From positions 1 through 18,460 of the forward strand of contig CADBUD010000008.1 of the NCBI GenBank assembly GCA_902797785.1: a stretch of DNA of 18,460 nt, written 5' to 3'. Positions 7,560-15,492 of the stretch are shown here, piece by piece. Numbering within the stretch: the first letter of the stretch is position 1; each line of letters opens with the position of its first letter. Below the pieces are notes generated by a model. It saw nothing but the letters and a program-made list of their open reading frames with translations, was not told the origin of the DNA and did no database searches. The translations under genes and the position numbers were made by a program. Origin of the DNA: an uncultured Lachnospiraceae bacterium. GTDB lineage: Bacteria; Bacillota; Clostridia; Lachnospirales; Lachnospiraceae.

Positions 7560-7584
7560 TTAAGAAAGAGTGTGGATAGGAAAA

Positions 7585-8166
7585 GTGAAAAAAATATTTA
7601 TATTAATAGGAAAAAGCAGCACAGGAAAAGACACCATTTACCAAAAGCTTCTGGAAAGTCAAAAATTTCAGACTATAGTGCCGTATACGACTCGACCCAT
7701 CCGAAAAGGAGAACAAAATGGGCGGGAATACTTCTTTATATCAGAAGAAGAATACCTTTCTTTAAAAAAACAGAATAAAATTATCGAATCCAGGTGCTAT
7801 CAGACTGTATACGGACCATGGTATTATATGACAGTAGATGATGGTCAGTTTCAAAAGAAAGAAAAAAAATATCTTATGATTGGAACGATTGAATCTTTTT
7901 TGGGATTGAAACACTATTTTTCGGAAGATAAGGTAATACCAATCTATATCAAGGTGAAGGACAAAGAAAGGCTCTTACGGAGTATTGAAAGAGAAAGCAG
8001 GCAGCAGAAGCCGGGCTATTTAGAAGTATGTCGTAGATTTTTGGAGGATGAAAAGGATTTTTCTAAAGAAAAACTGAGAGAAGCAGGGATAGAACAAAGC
8101 TTTGAAAATAATATTTTGCAGGAAACGGTAGATAAAATTTTAAAATATATGGAAACAACAGAATAA
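7585..8166 (+). CDS. guanylate-kinase-like P-loop protein
   Basis: The 193-residue product resembles guanylate kinase, which converts GMP to GDP. It has an N-terminal P-loop IGKSSTGKDT (about 8-17), then the GMP-binding segment VPYTTRPIRKGEQNGREYFF (about 32-51), SEEEYLSL, and a C-terminal lid/helical part with RLLRSIERES. The P-loop departs from the usual GPSGSGKST, with Ser-Ser-Thr in place of the glycine-rich turn and Asp after GK, so it may be a divergent paralogue rather than the housekeeping enzyme. The GTG start at 7585 is chosen because AGGA lies just upstream and it gives MKKIFILIGKS; GTG 7570 would add five residues. It occupies the place held by tmk in Bacillus subtilis, before yaaR-holB. 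Confidence 0.7.
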   Translation: MKKIFILIGKSSTGKDTIYQKLLESQKFQTIVPYTTRPIRKGEQNGREYFFISEEEYLSLKKQNKIIESRCYQTVYGPWYYMTVDDGQFQKKEKKYLMIGTIESFLGLKHYFSEDKVIPIYIKVKDKERLLRSIERESRQQKPGYLEVCRRFLEDEKDFSKEKLREAGIEQSFENNILQETVDKILKYMETTE

Positions 8167-8178
8167 AATTGATATAAT
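8150..8178 (+). promoter_or_regulatory. promoter for the yaaR-holB-ricT cluster
   Basis: A perfect TATAAT at 8173-8178 is preceded by TGA, making an extended -10 (TGATATAAT). TGGAAA at 8150-8155 is 17 bases upstream as a weak -35. It overlaps the end of the kinase-like gene. A start near 8185 leaves only the ribosome binding site ahead of yaaR. Confidence 0.55.
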
Positions 8179-8203
8179 AGAGATGAGAAAGGGCGGTGAT
8201 ATT

Positions 8204-8644
8204 ATGGATATCAGGGTAAGTGAGTTATTAAAGACCAGTTCTTTAGAACAGACAAGTCGGCTTCAGGAAAAAGACGATACGTTCAAGTTTACTTTAATGA
8301 GTAATATTGAAGAGCAGGATCTTCAACAAAGACTAACACTTTTGATGAATGATATCACAGCGCTGGGAGACCGGATTGCAAAGCATATGGATGTGAGGGA
8401 TATGCGGCGGTATCGGGAGCTGATCAAAAATTTTATGAATGAGATTGTTAATCGTTCCCATAAGTTTTCCAGAGAAAATTTTTTAGATCGTCGAGGGAGG
8501 CACAGAGTGTATGGCATTATCAAGCTGGTCGATGAAAATCTGGATCAACTGGCAGGAGAATTAATGAAAGATGAAAAGGATCATTTGGAAATATTAGAAA
8601 AGGTAGGAGAAATCAGAGGATTGCTGTTGGATATTATTACATAA
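8204..8644 (+). CDS. yaaR: YaaR family protein (DUF327)
   Basis: A 146-residue mostly helical protein starting MDIRVSELLKTSSLEQ. It contains IEEQDLQQRLTLLMNDITALG around 35-55, RDMRRYRELIKNFMNEIV around 65-82, and ends in EKVGEIRGLLLDIIT, all typical of the YaaR/DUF327 family of unknown function. The ATG at 8204 is selected because GGGCGGTGAT at 8191-8200 lies directly upstream. A longer frame from 8183 would begin inside the probable transcription start. Its position directly before holB is as in Bacillus subtilis, where yaaR precedes holB. The 89 bases that follow hold no gene. Confidence 0.85.
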   Translation: MDIRVSELLKTSSLEQTSRLQEKDDTFKFTLMSNIEEQDLQQRLTLLMNDITALGDRIAKHMDVRDMRRYRELIKNFMNEIVNRSHKFSRENFLDRRGRHRVYGIIKLVDENLDQLAGELMKDEKDHLEILEKVGEIRGLLLDIIT

Positions 8645-8733
8645 AATCAATGCTTCACATAGCAAATTCAGTACAGCAAATGAGTAAAAGTATAGAACAG
8701 TAAAATGTTACGACAAAAAAGAAGGTGGAAGCT

Positions 8734-9729
8734 ATGGAAAAATTTGAAACAATCGTAGGAATGGAGCAGATATTGGAGCATTTAAAAAATGCAATCCGAT
8801 TGGGAAAAGTATCTCATGCATATATTTTTAATGGAGAAGAGAAATCAGGAAAAAAGACGATAGCCAAGAATTTTGCTGCGACCTTACAGTGTGAGGATCG
8901 GGGGGAAGAGCCGTGTGGAGTATGCAAATCCTGTCATCAGATCATGAATGGAAACCATCCGGACATCATATGGGTAACACATGAAAAGCCAAATTCCATT
9001 GGTGTAGATGATATTCGGACCCAGGTGGTAAATGATATTTCCTTAAAGCCATTTCAGGGACCCAATAAGATTTACATTATCAGTGAAGCGGATAAAATGA
9101 CGCCGCAGGCACAAAATGCACTATTAAAAACGATAGAAGAGCCACCGGAGTATGCTATTTTACTTCTGTTGACAGAGAATGAAGAGAGCCTGCTTCCGAC
9201 CATCATCTCCAGATGTGTTACCCTGAATATGAAGCCGGTGTCTAATGAAGTCATCAAAACATATCTGATGGAAAATTATCACATTCCGGATTATCGGGCA
9301 GAAGTCTGTGTTGCCTTTGCTCAGGGAAATGTAGGAAAAGCAATTATGCTGGCAACGGCAGAAAATTTTGAACACATAAAAAATGAAACGCTACATCTGG
9401 TAAAGAATATTCCACAGCTGGAGGTTTATGAAGTTGTTGATACGATCAAGCAAATCGTAGATTTTAAATTAAATGTAAATGATTATCTGGATATCATGAT
9501 GGTGTGGTACCGCGACGTTCTTATGTTTAAGGCGACCAACGATGTTAACAATCTAATTTTCAAGGATGAAATTAACAGCATCATCAAACAGGCGAACAAA
9601 AGTTCTTATCGAGGAATAGAAATCATTATTCAGGCGATAGAAAAGGCAAAGGAACGGATCAAAGCAAATGTAAATTTTGATCTTATTATCGAATTATTAT
9701 TAATGACAATAAAGGAGAACGGAAAATGA
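8734..9729 (+). CDS. holB: DNA polymerase III subunit delta prime
   Basis: Delta prime is a clamp-loader subunit that helps open the sliding clamp on DNA. The 331-residue product has an AAA+ fold with a degenerate P-loop GEEKSGKKT (34-42), a zinc-binding knot (C53, C61, C64, C67 in the pattern C-x7-C-x2-C-x2-C), NALLKTIEEPPEY (128-140), and the SRC motif (159-161) that supplies the arginine finger. The start at 8734 follows GAAGGTGG closely; GTG 8725 is a less likely alternative. The stop overlaps the ricT start (ATGA at 9726-9729), indicating translational coupling. Confidence 0.92.
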   Translation: MEKFETIVGMEQILEHLKNAIRLGKVSHAYIFNGEEKSGKKTIAKNFAATLQCEDRGEEPCGVCKSCHQIMNGNHPDIIWVTHEKPNSIGVDDIRTQVVNDISLKPFQGPNKIYIISEADKMTPQAQNALLKTIEEPPEYAILLLLTENEESLLPTIISRCVTLNMKPVSNEVIKTYLMENYHIPDYRAEVCVAFAQGNVGKAIMLATAENFEHIKNETLHLVKNIPQLEVYEVVDTIKQIVDFKLNVNDYLDIMMVWYRDVLMFKATNDVNNLIFKDEINSIIKQANKSSYRGIEIIIQAIEKAKERIKANVNFDLIIELLLMTIKENGK

Positions 9730-11153
9730 TAAAAATCATCGGTGTCAGATTTCGCAAAGCAGGAAAAATTTATTACTTTAATCCAAAACACTATGATATT
9801 TCAAAGGGAGATCATGTTATTGTAGAAACTGCGAGAGGCATCGAATACGGAACAGTTGTATTAGAGCCAAAAAATGTAACAGATGATGAAGTGATACAGC
9901 CTTTAAAGCCGGTCTTGCGGATGGCAACACCGGAAGATGATGAGATCAACGAGAAGAATCGAATCAAAGAAAGAGAAGCCTTTAAAATCTGTCAGCAAAA
10001 AATCCGAAAGCACGATCTGGAAATGAAGCTGATCGATACAGAATATACCTTTGATAACAATAAAGTACTATTTTACTTTACAGCGGATGGAAGAATTGAT
10101 TTCCGTGAACTGGTAAAGGATTTGGCAGCTGTATTTAAAACAAGAATCGAACTAAGACAGATCGGAGTCCGGGATGAAACCAAAATTTTGGGAGGCATCG
10201 GAATATGTGGCAGACCTCTATGCTGTCACTGTTATCTTACCGATTTTGTTCCGGTATCCATAAAAATGGCCAAAGAACAGGATCTGTCATTAAATCCGAC
10301 AAAAATTTCCGGAACCTGCGGAAGGCTAATGTGCTGCTTAAAAAATGAGCAGGACACCTATGAATATTTAAATTGTAAAATGCCGCGTGTTGGAGATACC
10401 GTAGAGACGATGGATGGAATAAAGGGAGAAGTAACCAATACCAATGTCCTGAGACAAAGAGTAAAAATATTGATTGTGAATGGAGACGAGAAAGAGCTTC
10501 GGGAATATCCTGTGGATGAATTAAAATTCAAATGCAGAAGACGATGTGGAGAACAAGATACGGCGGAAAATATTGAGACTGAAGAGTCTGAAGAATTAAA
10601 AGAATTGGAAGCGTTGGAGCTTCAGGATGAAAGAGAGCAAAAAGAAGAGGAAAGAAAAAAAGAGAAAAATTATAAAAAAGACAAATTTTATCAAAAAGAT
10701 AGATCAAATAGGGAAAAAGGTCATTTTAAAGAAGAAATCAGAGAACAAGAAATAAAAACAAAGGGAGAAGTGCCGGAAGGAAAGTCAGAACCAAGAACAG
10801 AAAACAGGGAAAACAATAAAAAAGAACGATTTGACCGAAGAAATAAAAAAGAGCATTTTGAGCGAAAAGAGAAATTTGACAAACGAGATCGTTTTGACAA
10901 AAAAGAAAGATTTGATAAACGAGAGAGCTTTGAGCGAAAAGAAAAATTTGAAAAAAGAGAAAACTTCGATAAAAACGATTATTTTGAAAAAAGGGACAAA
11001 ATTGACAAAAAAGGTAATTTTGACAAAAAAAGATACGAAAAGCGAGAACGGTTTGAGCGAAAAGAAAAATTTGGAAAAAAAGAGAAGTATGAGAGAAAAG
11101 ACAGAATTGAAAGAAAACCAAAGTCCAATGGAAGTCAGGATACAAAAAAATGA
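9726..11153 (+). CDS. ricT: PSP1/RicT (YaaT) protein with a long charged repeat tail
   Basis: Residues 1-275 are a standard RicT (YaaT), the partner of RicA and RicF in the Y-complex that directs RNase Y. It has an N-terminal PSP1 domain, then the cysteine-rich part GIGICGRPLCCHCYLTDF (158-174) and SGTCGRLMCCLKNEQDTYEYL (195-215), whose cysteines bind iron-sulfur clusters in Bacillus. Family members usually end near residue 275. This one continues for about 200 residues that are almost wholly Lys, Arg, Glu, Asp and aromatic. From F378 the tail follows a strict six-residue repeat, aromatic-[DE]-[KR]-[KR]-x-x. It overlaps holB by 4 bases and trmN6 by 26. An RNA-binding or condensate-forming tail is conjecture. 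Confidence 0.9.
   Translation: MIKIIGVRFRKAGKIYYFNPKHYDISKGDHVIVETARGIEYGTVVLEPKNVTDDEVIQPLKPVLRMATPEDDEINEKNRIKEREAFKICQQKIRKHDLEMKLIDTEYTFDNNKVLFYFTADGRIDFRELVKDLAAVFKTRIELRQIGVRDETKILGGIGICGRPLCCHCYLTDFVPVSIKMAKEQDLSLNPTKISGTCGRLMCCLKNEQDTYEYLNCKMPRVGDTVETMDGIKGEVTNTNVLRQRVKILIVNGDEKELREYPVDELKFKCRRRCGEQDTAENIETEESEELKELEALELQDEREQKEEERKKEKNYKKDKFYQKDRSNREKGHFKEEIREQEIKTKGEVPEGKSEPRTENRENNKKERFDRRNKKEHFERKEKFDKRDRFDKKERFDKRESFERKEKFEKRENFDKNDYFEKRDKIDKKGNFDKKRYEKRERFERKEKFGKKEKYERKDRIERKPKSNGSQDTKK
10857..11108 (+). repeat. coding tandem repeat, 18-base period, in ricT
   Basis: Residues 378-461 of RicT place an aromatic or Ile at 378, 384, 390, 396, 402, 408, 414, 420, 426 and 432. After a one-residue slip the series continues at 437, 443, 449, 455 and 461. 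The consensus is F-[DE]-[KR]-[KR]-x-x, an 18-base unit. The copies differ in codons, so the expansion is not recent throughout. The low complexity also leaves long open frames on other strands and frames here, which I do not take as genes. Confidence 0.85.
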
Positions 11154-11865
11154 GAGATTGGATGATTTGAATCGAAAAGGTTATCAGATTATCCAGGATC
11201 CGAAGAGATTTTGTTTTGGAATGGATGCCGTACTGCTTTCGGAGTTTGCAAGAGTAAAAAAAGGAGAGACCGTTGTAGACTTAGGAACCGGGACAGGCAT
11301 CATTCCGATTCTTTTAGAAGCAAGGAATCGGGGGGGACATTATATTGGACTGGAAATTCAAAAAGAAAGTGTAGAAATGGCAAGAAGAAGTGTCCTCTAT
11401 AATCATCTGGAAGATAAAATAGAGATCGTAGAAGGGGATATCAGACAAGCTTCCACTATCTTAAAAAAATCGTCTGCACAGGTAGTCATTTCTAATCCTC
11501 CTTATATGAAAGACAACCATGGATTGACAAATGACAATGAAGCAATGAATATTGCCAGACATGAGATTTTGTGTACCCTAGAGGATGTTGTCAGAGAGGC
11601 TGCCGCCCTTTTGATCCCTAAAGGCCGCTTTTTTATGGTACACCGTCCGTTTCGTCTTGTGGAAATCTTTGGAACATTGACAAAATACCAGTTGGAACCG
11701 AAGAGAGTACAATTTGTCTATCCTTATGTCGACAGGGAACCGAATATGGTCTTGATTGAAGCTATTCTGGGAGGAGCATCAAGAGTAACGATAGAAAAAC
11801 CGTTGATTGTGTATCAGGATAAGGGAAAATATACAGACGAATTTTACAAAATATATGGATATTAG
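11128..11865 (+). CDS. trmN6: tRNA1(Val) (adenine37-N6)-methyltransferase family (YabB/TrmN6)
   Basis: The 245-residue S-adenosylmethionine-dependent methyltransferase has the cofactor motif DLGTGTGIIPILL (51-63), an acidic residue at the end of the next strand (LEIQKES, 75-81), and the catalytic N6-adenine motif NPPY (123-126). The N-terminus ERLDDLNRKGYQIIQDP followed by FGMDAVLL matches the YabB family. The start ATG 11128 overlaps the end of ricT by 26 bases and has only a weak ribosome binding site. The frame stays open 99 codons upstream, but only as a shadow of the ricT repeats. In Bacillus the same order yaaT-(yabA)-yabB is found. Confidence 0.85.
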   Translation: MEVRIQKNERLDDLNRKGYQIIQDPKRFCFGMDAVLLSEFARVKKGETVVDLGTGTGIIPILLEARNRGGHYIGLEIQKESVEMARRSVLYNHLEDKIEIVEGDIRQASTILKKSSAQVVISNPPYMKDNHGLTNDNEAMNIARHEILCTLEDVVREAAALLIPKGRFFMVHRPFRLVEIFGTLTKYQLEPKRVQFVYPYVDREPNMVLIEAILGGASRVTIEKPLIVYQDKGKYTDEFYKIYGY

Positions 11866-11892
11866 AAAGAATGAGAAAGGAATCATTTTGAT

Positions 11893-12738
11893 ATGTCTGG
11901 AATCTTGTACTTAACAGCTACGCCCATTGGAAATTTGGAGGACATGACAGCTCGGGCGATACGGATTTTGAAAGAAGTTGATCTGATTGCAGCAGAGGAT
12001 ACCAGAAACAGTAGAAAGCTATTGAACTATTTTGAAATCAAAACTCCTATGACAAGTTATCATGAATATAACAAATTTGACAAAGGAGAATATTTAATAA
12101 AAGAATTAATTTCAGGAAAAAATATTGCATTGATTACGGATGCAGGAACACCGGGAATTTCAGATCCGGGAGAAGAATTGGTAAAAATGTGTATTAGAGA
12201 TGGAATTACGGTATGTCCGATTCCGGGAGCCTGTGCCGGAATCAATGCTTTGATTGTATCCGGATTATCTACACGAAGATTCGTATTTGAGGGATTTCTT
12301 CCATCAGACAAAAAAGAAAAAACACAGGTATTAGAAAATCTAAAAACAGAAAATAGAACCATGGTATTATATGAAGCACCACATAGATTGATAAAAACAT
12401 TAAATGAGCTTTATGAAGTATTGGGGGAACGAAACATCACCATTTGTCGTGAATTGACAAAAAAACATGAGACCGTGAATCAGACCTCTTTTTTTCAGGC
12501 AATAGAGCAATATCAAAAAGAACCGCCACGAGGAGAATGTGTGATTGTAATCGAAGGAATCAGTTTTCAACAGGCAAAAATAGAAAAACAAAAAGAATGG
12601 CAGACGATGTCGATACAGGAGCATGTGGAGTACTATCTATCCCAGGGCTTGGAAGAAAAAGAAGCGATGAAAAAAGCAGCAAAGGACAGAGGAGTATCCA
12701 AGAGGGATATTTATCGGGCGATTCATATTGAATCATAA
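11893..12738 (+). CDS. rsmI: 16S rRNA 2'-O-ribose C1402 methyltransferase
   Basis: RsmI methylates the ribose of C1402 in the decoding centre of 16S rRNA. The 281-residue product shows the tetrapyrrole-methylase fold motifs of RsmI: ATPIGNLEDMTARAI (9-23), AAEDTRNSRKLL (33-44), ALITDAGTPGISDPG (79-93), PGACAGINAL (111-120) and FVFEGFLP (130-137). The C-terminal region SQGLEEKEAMKKAAKDRGVSKR is also typical. The start has AAAGGA upstream at a slightly long spacing of about 13 bases. It closes the conserved yaaR-to-rsmI cluster; yazA, which lies before it in Bacillus subtilis, is absent. Confidence 0.93.
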   Translation: MSGILYLTATPIGNLEDMTARAIRILKEVDLIAAEDTRNSRKLLNYFEIKTPMTSYHEYNKFDKGEYLIKELISGKNIALITDAGTPGISDPGEELVKMCIRDGITVCPIPGACAGINALIVSGLSTRRFVFEGFLPSDKKEKTQVLENLKTENRTMVLYEAPHRLIKTLNELYEVLGERNITICRELTKKHETVNQTSFFQAIEQYQKEPPRGECVIVIEGISFQQAKIEKQKEWQTMSIQEHVEYYLSQGLEEKEAMKKAAKDRGVSKRDIYRAIHIES

Positions 12739-12764
12739 TGGAAGAAGAACCGGAGGAGTGAAAT

Positions 12765-14627
12765 ATGTCACAAAAACCAACAAAGAAAAAAATATCAATA
12801 AAAAATAGCATGATCATCCGGACGGTACCCGTATTATTGCTAATTGTAGCATTCATTTTGGTTATGGAGATTGGATATTATTATACAAATTCGAAAAATC
12901 AAATGGAACGGTCAATGAAAAATACCTCTTTTCTTATTAGGGAAAATTTTAAAGATATTATTTCAGAAAGTGAAAAAATGCTCAGTAGTCTGGCAGAAAA
13001 TTACACAAAAGAAGAGCTGAAAGATAATTCTGTACTGTTGTCTAATATTTGTGAGAGCTTGGGATGGACAGAATTAAATATTGAGGATACAAAAAATTCT
13101 GACACGGAGAGTAAAACAAAGAGCAAAGGAAGATATGCATTTACTTTGCAAAATACAAATTCCGGCGGAAATAAACAAATTATGCTCCAAAAACAGCTTG
13201 ACTTGACAGAAGATACAGAAAGCTATATTTATTGTGTGTTTTCCACGAAGATAATCGAAAATATATTAGATAAAGTAGATTGTGGAAAACTGGGAAAAAT
13301 CTATCTTTTGGACGAACAGGGAAATATTGTTTTTAAAAAAGAAAATATAAATCAGAATAATTTGGAAATAGAAGATAATGACGAACAAATCAAAGTGATT
13401 TATAAAGAATATCAGAAAATGGCGGTCGATGGAGAAAACGGATATGAAAGCTATAAAGGAGAAGAAGGAAGAAAATATGTCTTTTATTCTCCATTGGAAA
13501 TCAATCATTGGACGATAATTGTGGAAGAGGATTTTGGAGAAAACTGTGGTTGGAATATCCAGATTTTTCTGATTCGTCTGGTTGTAATTCTAATGATTTT
13601 GATTGTGTCCAGTATTTTTCTTTATAAAAGCCTGGACAATGTTATGAAATCAATCACAAAATGTGTTGAGAGGGTCATCAGACTGAAAACAGGCGATTTG
13701 AGCACGGCAGTAGATATTGATGAGCGTTTTTTGGAAACGAATGAATTAACGACGGCATTGGATCAACTGGTACAGGGAATGTCCACTATGATCAGTGATA
13801 TAAAAGAAGCTTTGGGCAGTCTGGCTGAAGGAAATCTGGATGTGACGACCAAGAACGTCTATCCGGGAGAGTTTCGTCAGATCGAAGAGGCAGTTGAACA
13901 TATTGCATACGAATTTAATGATATGCTGACCCAATTATCCAATGCAGCATATGAAGTAACAAAGGGTTCCGAGCAGGTATCTCAGAGTTCTCTCTTTTTA
14001 TCCGATGGTTCCTCAGAACAGATGATGATGGTGCAAAAATCTTACAGCTCCATCAACAAAATCATAGAAAATTTAACCGGAATCGTTCGAATCAAAAGTG
14101 AAAACTACGATAATGAAAAAATGGATGAAAATCCTATAAAAATGGAAAAGCTGACAAGGGCAATGGAACGAATTACCAATTCCTCCGAGCAGATTCAAAA
14201 AATAGTAAAAACGATTGCCGGAATTTCTTCTCAGACGAAAATGCTTTCCATTAATGCGTCTGTAGAGGCAGCGCGGGCTGGCGCAGCAGGAAAAGGATTT
14301 TCCGTTGTTGTAGAAGAAATCAGAGAATTGGCATCTAAGAGCAGGGAAGCGACCAATGATACTAAAAAACTGATTTTAAATGTAATTAATTCCGTAGAAA
14401 ATGGTTCAGATACCGTTTCAGATACCGTTGAATCAGTCGAGCAAATTGCAGTTCTGATCAATGAATTTAGAGATCTTTTAATTAAGATTTCGAATAATAC
14501 AGAAAATACAGCTGCAATTTCAGAAGAAAGTGCAGCTGCAAGTGAGCAGCTGAATGAACAGGCAAACCATTTGCAGGATATGGTAAACCGATTTACATTG
14601 AAAAAGGAAAGAGGAACAATATCATGA
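12765..14627 (+). CDS. methyl-accepting chemotaxis protein
   Basis: A 620-residue transmembrane chemoreceptor. A basic N-terminus leads into TM1 (about 20-40). The extracellular sensor of about 225 residues has the alternation and the GKIYLLDEQGNIVF strand (177-190) seen in Cache domains. TM2 lies at 266-288, a HAMP segment at about 288-345, and a helical signalling domain follows with its hairpin tip ISSQTKMLSINASVEAARAG (487-506) and GKGFSVVVEEIRELASKS (509-526). The Q-T-x-x-L-x-x-N-A-x-x-E-A-A-R-A-G tip is diagnostic and contacts CheA and CheW. No CheR-binding pentapeptide is seen at the C-terminus. Ligand unknown. GGAGG lies near 12753-12757. Its stop overlaps the next gene. Confidence 0.92.
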   Translation: MSQKPTKKKISIKNSMIIRTVPVLLLIVAFILVMEIGYYYTNSKNQMERSMKNTSFLIRENFKDIISESEKMLSSLAENYTKEELKDNSVLLSNICESLGWTELNIEDTKNSDTESKTKSKGRYAFTLQNTNSGGNKQIMLQKQLDLTEDTESYIYCVFSTKIIENILDKVDCGKLGKIYLLDEQGNIVFKKENINQNNLEIEDNDEQIKVIYKEYQKMAVDGENGYESYKGEEGRKYVFYSPLEINHWTIIVEEDFGENCGWNIQIFLIRLVVILMILIVSSIFLYKSLDNVMKSITKCVERVIRLKTGDLSTAVDIDERFLETNELTTALDQLVQGMSTMISDIKEALGSLAEGNLDVTTKNVYPGEFRQIEEAVEHIAYEFNDMLTQLSNAAYEVTKGSEQVSQSSLFLSDGSSEQMMMVQKSYSSINKIIENLTGIVRIKSENYDNEKMDENPIKMEKLTRAMERITNSSEQIQKIVKTIAGISSQTKMLSINASVEAARAGAAGKGFSVVVEEIRELASKSREATNDTKKLILNVINSVENGSDTVSDTVESVEQIAVLINEFRDLLIKISNNTENTAAISEESAAASEQLNEQANHLQDMVNRFTLKKERGTIS

Positions 14628-14986
14628 CACAAGAGGAAATTTCAAAATATCGTTTGACTTATATCATTCGAATCGCAGCAGCAGTTTATTTGATTTATAT
14701 GGTATTTGATAGTTTGACAAATACAGAAATAAAAAGTCACATGACATTAAATATTAGCATTGCAGTGGTTTGTTCTATTTTTGCAATCTTGTTTCTTGCT
14801 ACTGGAATCAAGGGCTTTCAAAAGCTTTCAGTAGAGCAAAAGCTTTTGGATGAACGTATGGAACGTGAGGAGCAAGAGCGGAAAGAAAAAGAAGAAATAC
14901 GCAAGGAAAATGAAGAAAAAGAAAGAAAAGAAAAGATAGATGGGGTAGAAGACAAGAGCAAACTGCTTACATTTGAAGAGGATTAA
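14624..14986 (+). CDS. small two-helix membrane protein coupled to the chemoreceptor
   Basis: The 120-residue product has two hydrophobic helices (about 10-27 and 40-63) with a short link. A highly charged Glu/Lys/Arg helix from about 70 to 106 should form a coiled coil in the cytoplasm. The ATG overlaps the chemoreceptor stop in ATGA, so the two are translated together. I recognise no family. Position suggests a partner of the receptor, but the sequence gives no proof. Charged tail composition resembles its chromosomal neighbours, so no sign of transfer. Confidence 0.75.
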   Translation: MTQEEISKYRLTYIIRIAAAVYLIYMVFDSLTNTEIKSHMTLNISIAVVCSIFAILFLATGIKGFQKLSVEQKLLDERMEREEQERKEKEEIRKENEEKERKEKIDGVEDKSKLLTFEED

Positions 14987-15045
14987 CAAAATAGTAAGCT
15001 ATTTCATTAATGAATATAAATAAAATAGAAGGAGGATTTCTTATT

Positions 15046-15486
15046 ATGAAAATTGCAATTGGGAATGATCACACGGGAGTAGAATTAAAGAAAATCATTA
15101 CAGAGTTTTTGGAAGAAAAAGGCCATGAAGTCATTAACTATGGTACGGATTCAACAGAAAAATCAGAATATCCGATTTATGGACAAAAGGTTGCTAAGGC
15201 AATTATGGCGAAAGAAGCAGAATGCGGAGTTTTGATCTGTGGAACAGGAATTGGCATTTCATTAGCAGCGAATAAAGTAAAGGGAATCCGATGCGCAGTC
15301 TGCAGCGATCCATTTAGTGCGAAGATGGCAAAAGAACATAATAATGCTCAGATTATTGCATTTGGTGCCAGAGTCGTAGGAAGGGAACTGGCAAAAATGA
15401 TTGTAGAGGAATGGTTAGAGCATGACTTTTTAGGAGGAAGACATCAGGAACGTGTAGATATGATCATGGCTATGGAAGATGAATGA
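15046..15486 (+). CDS. rpiB: ribose-5-phosphate isomerase B
   Basis: RpiB interconverts ribose-5-phosphate and ribulose-5-phosphate in the pentose phosphate pathway. The 146-residue product has the family landmarks: NDHTGVELKK (7-16), with D8 and H9 in the phosphosugar site, then the catalytic cysteine in LICGTGIGISLAANK near 64-78, and EHNNAQIIAFGARVVG near 98-113. Length is normal for RpiB rather than the paired LacA/LacB enzymes. The start at 15046 follows AAGGAGGA (about 15029-15036); an in-frame ATG at 15010 lacks such a site. The next gene, a sensor kinase, begins six bases after its stop, so both are probably on one message. Confidence 0.92.
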   Translation: MKIAIGNDHTGVELKKIITEFLEEKGHEVINYGTDSTEKSEYPIYGQKVAKAIMAKEAECGVLICGTGIGISLAANKVKGIRCAVCSDPFSAKMAKEHNNAQIIAFGARVVGRELAKMIVEEWLEHDFLGGRHQERVDMIMAMEDE

Positions 15487-15492
15487 TCTTAA

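Noticed and set aside
10831..11127. 99-codon upstream extension of the trmN6 frame
   Set aside because: It lies wholly inside the ricT repeat tail in another frame and translates to low-complexity Lys/Glu/Leu. The YabB family N-terminus begins at 11128.
10738..11145. 135-codon minus-strand frame rich in Phe, Leu and Gln
   Set aside because: It is the reverse reading of the ricT repeats; no start signals and a composition dictated by the plus-strand codons.
14989..15010. Small hairpin AAATAG/CTATTT before rpiB as a terminator
   Set aside because: Stem of six weak pairs and no T-run; not convincing as a terminator.
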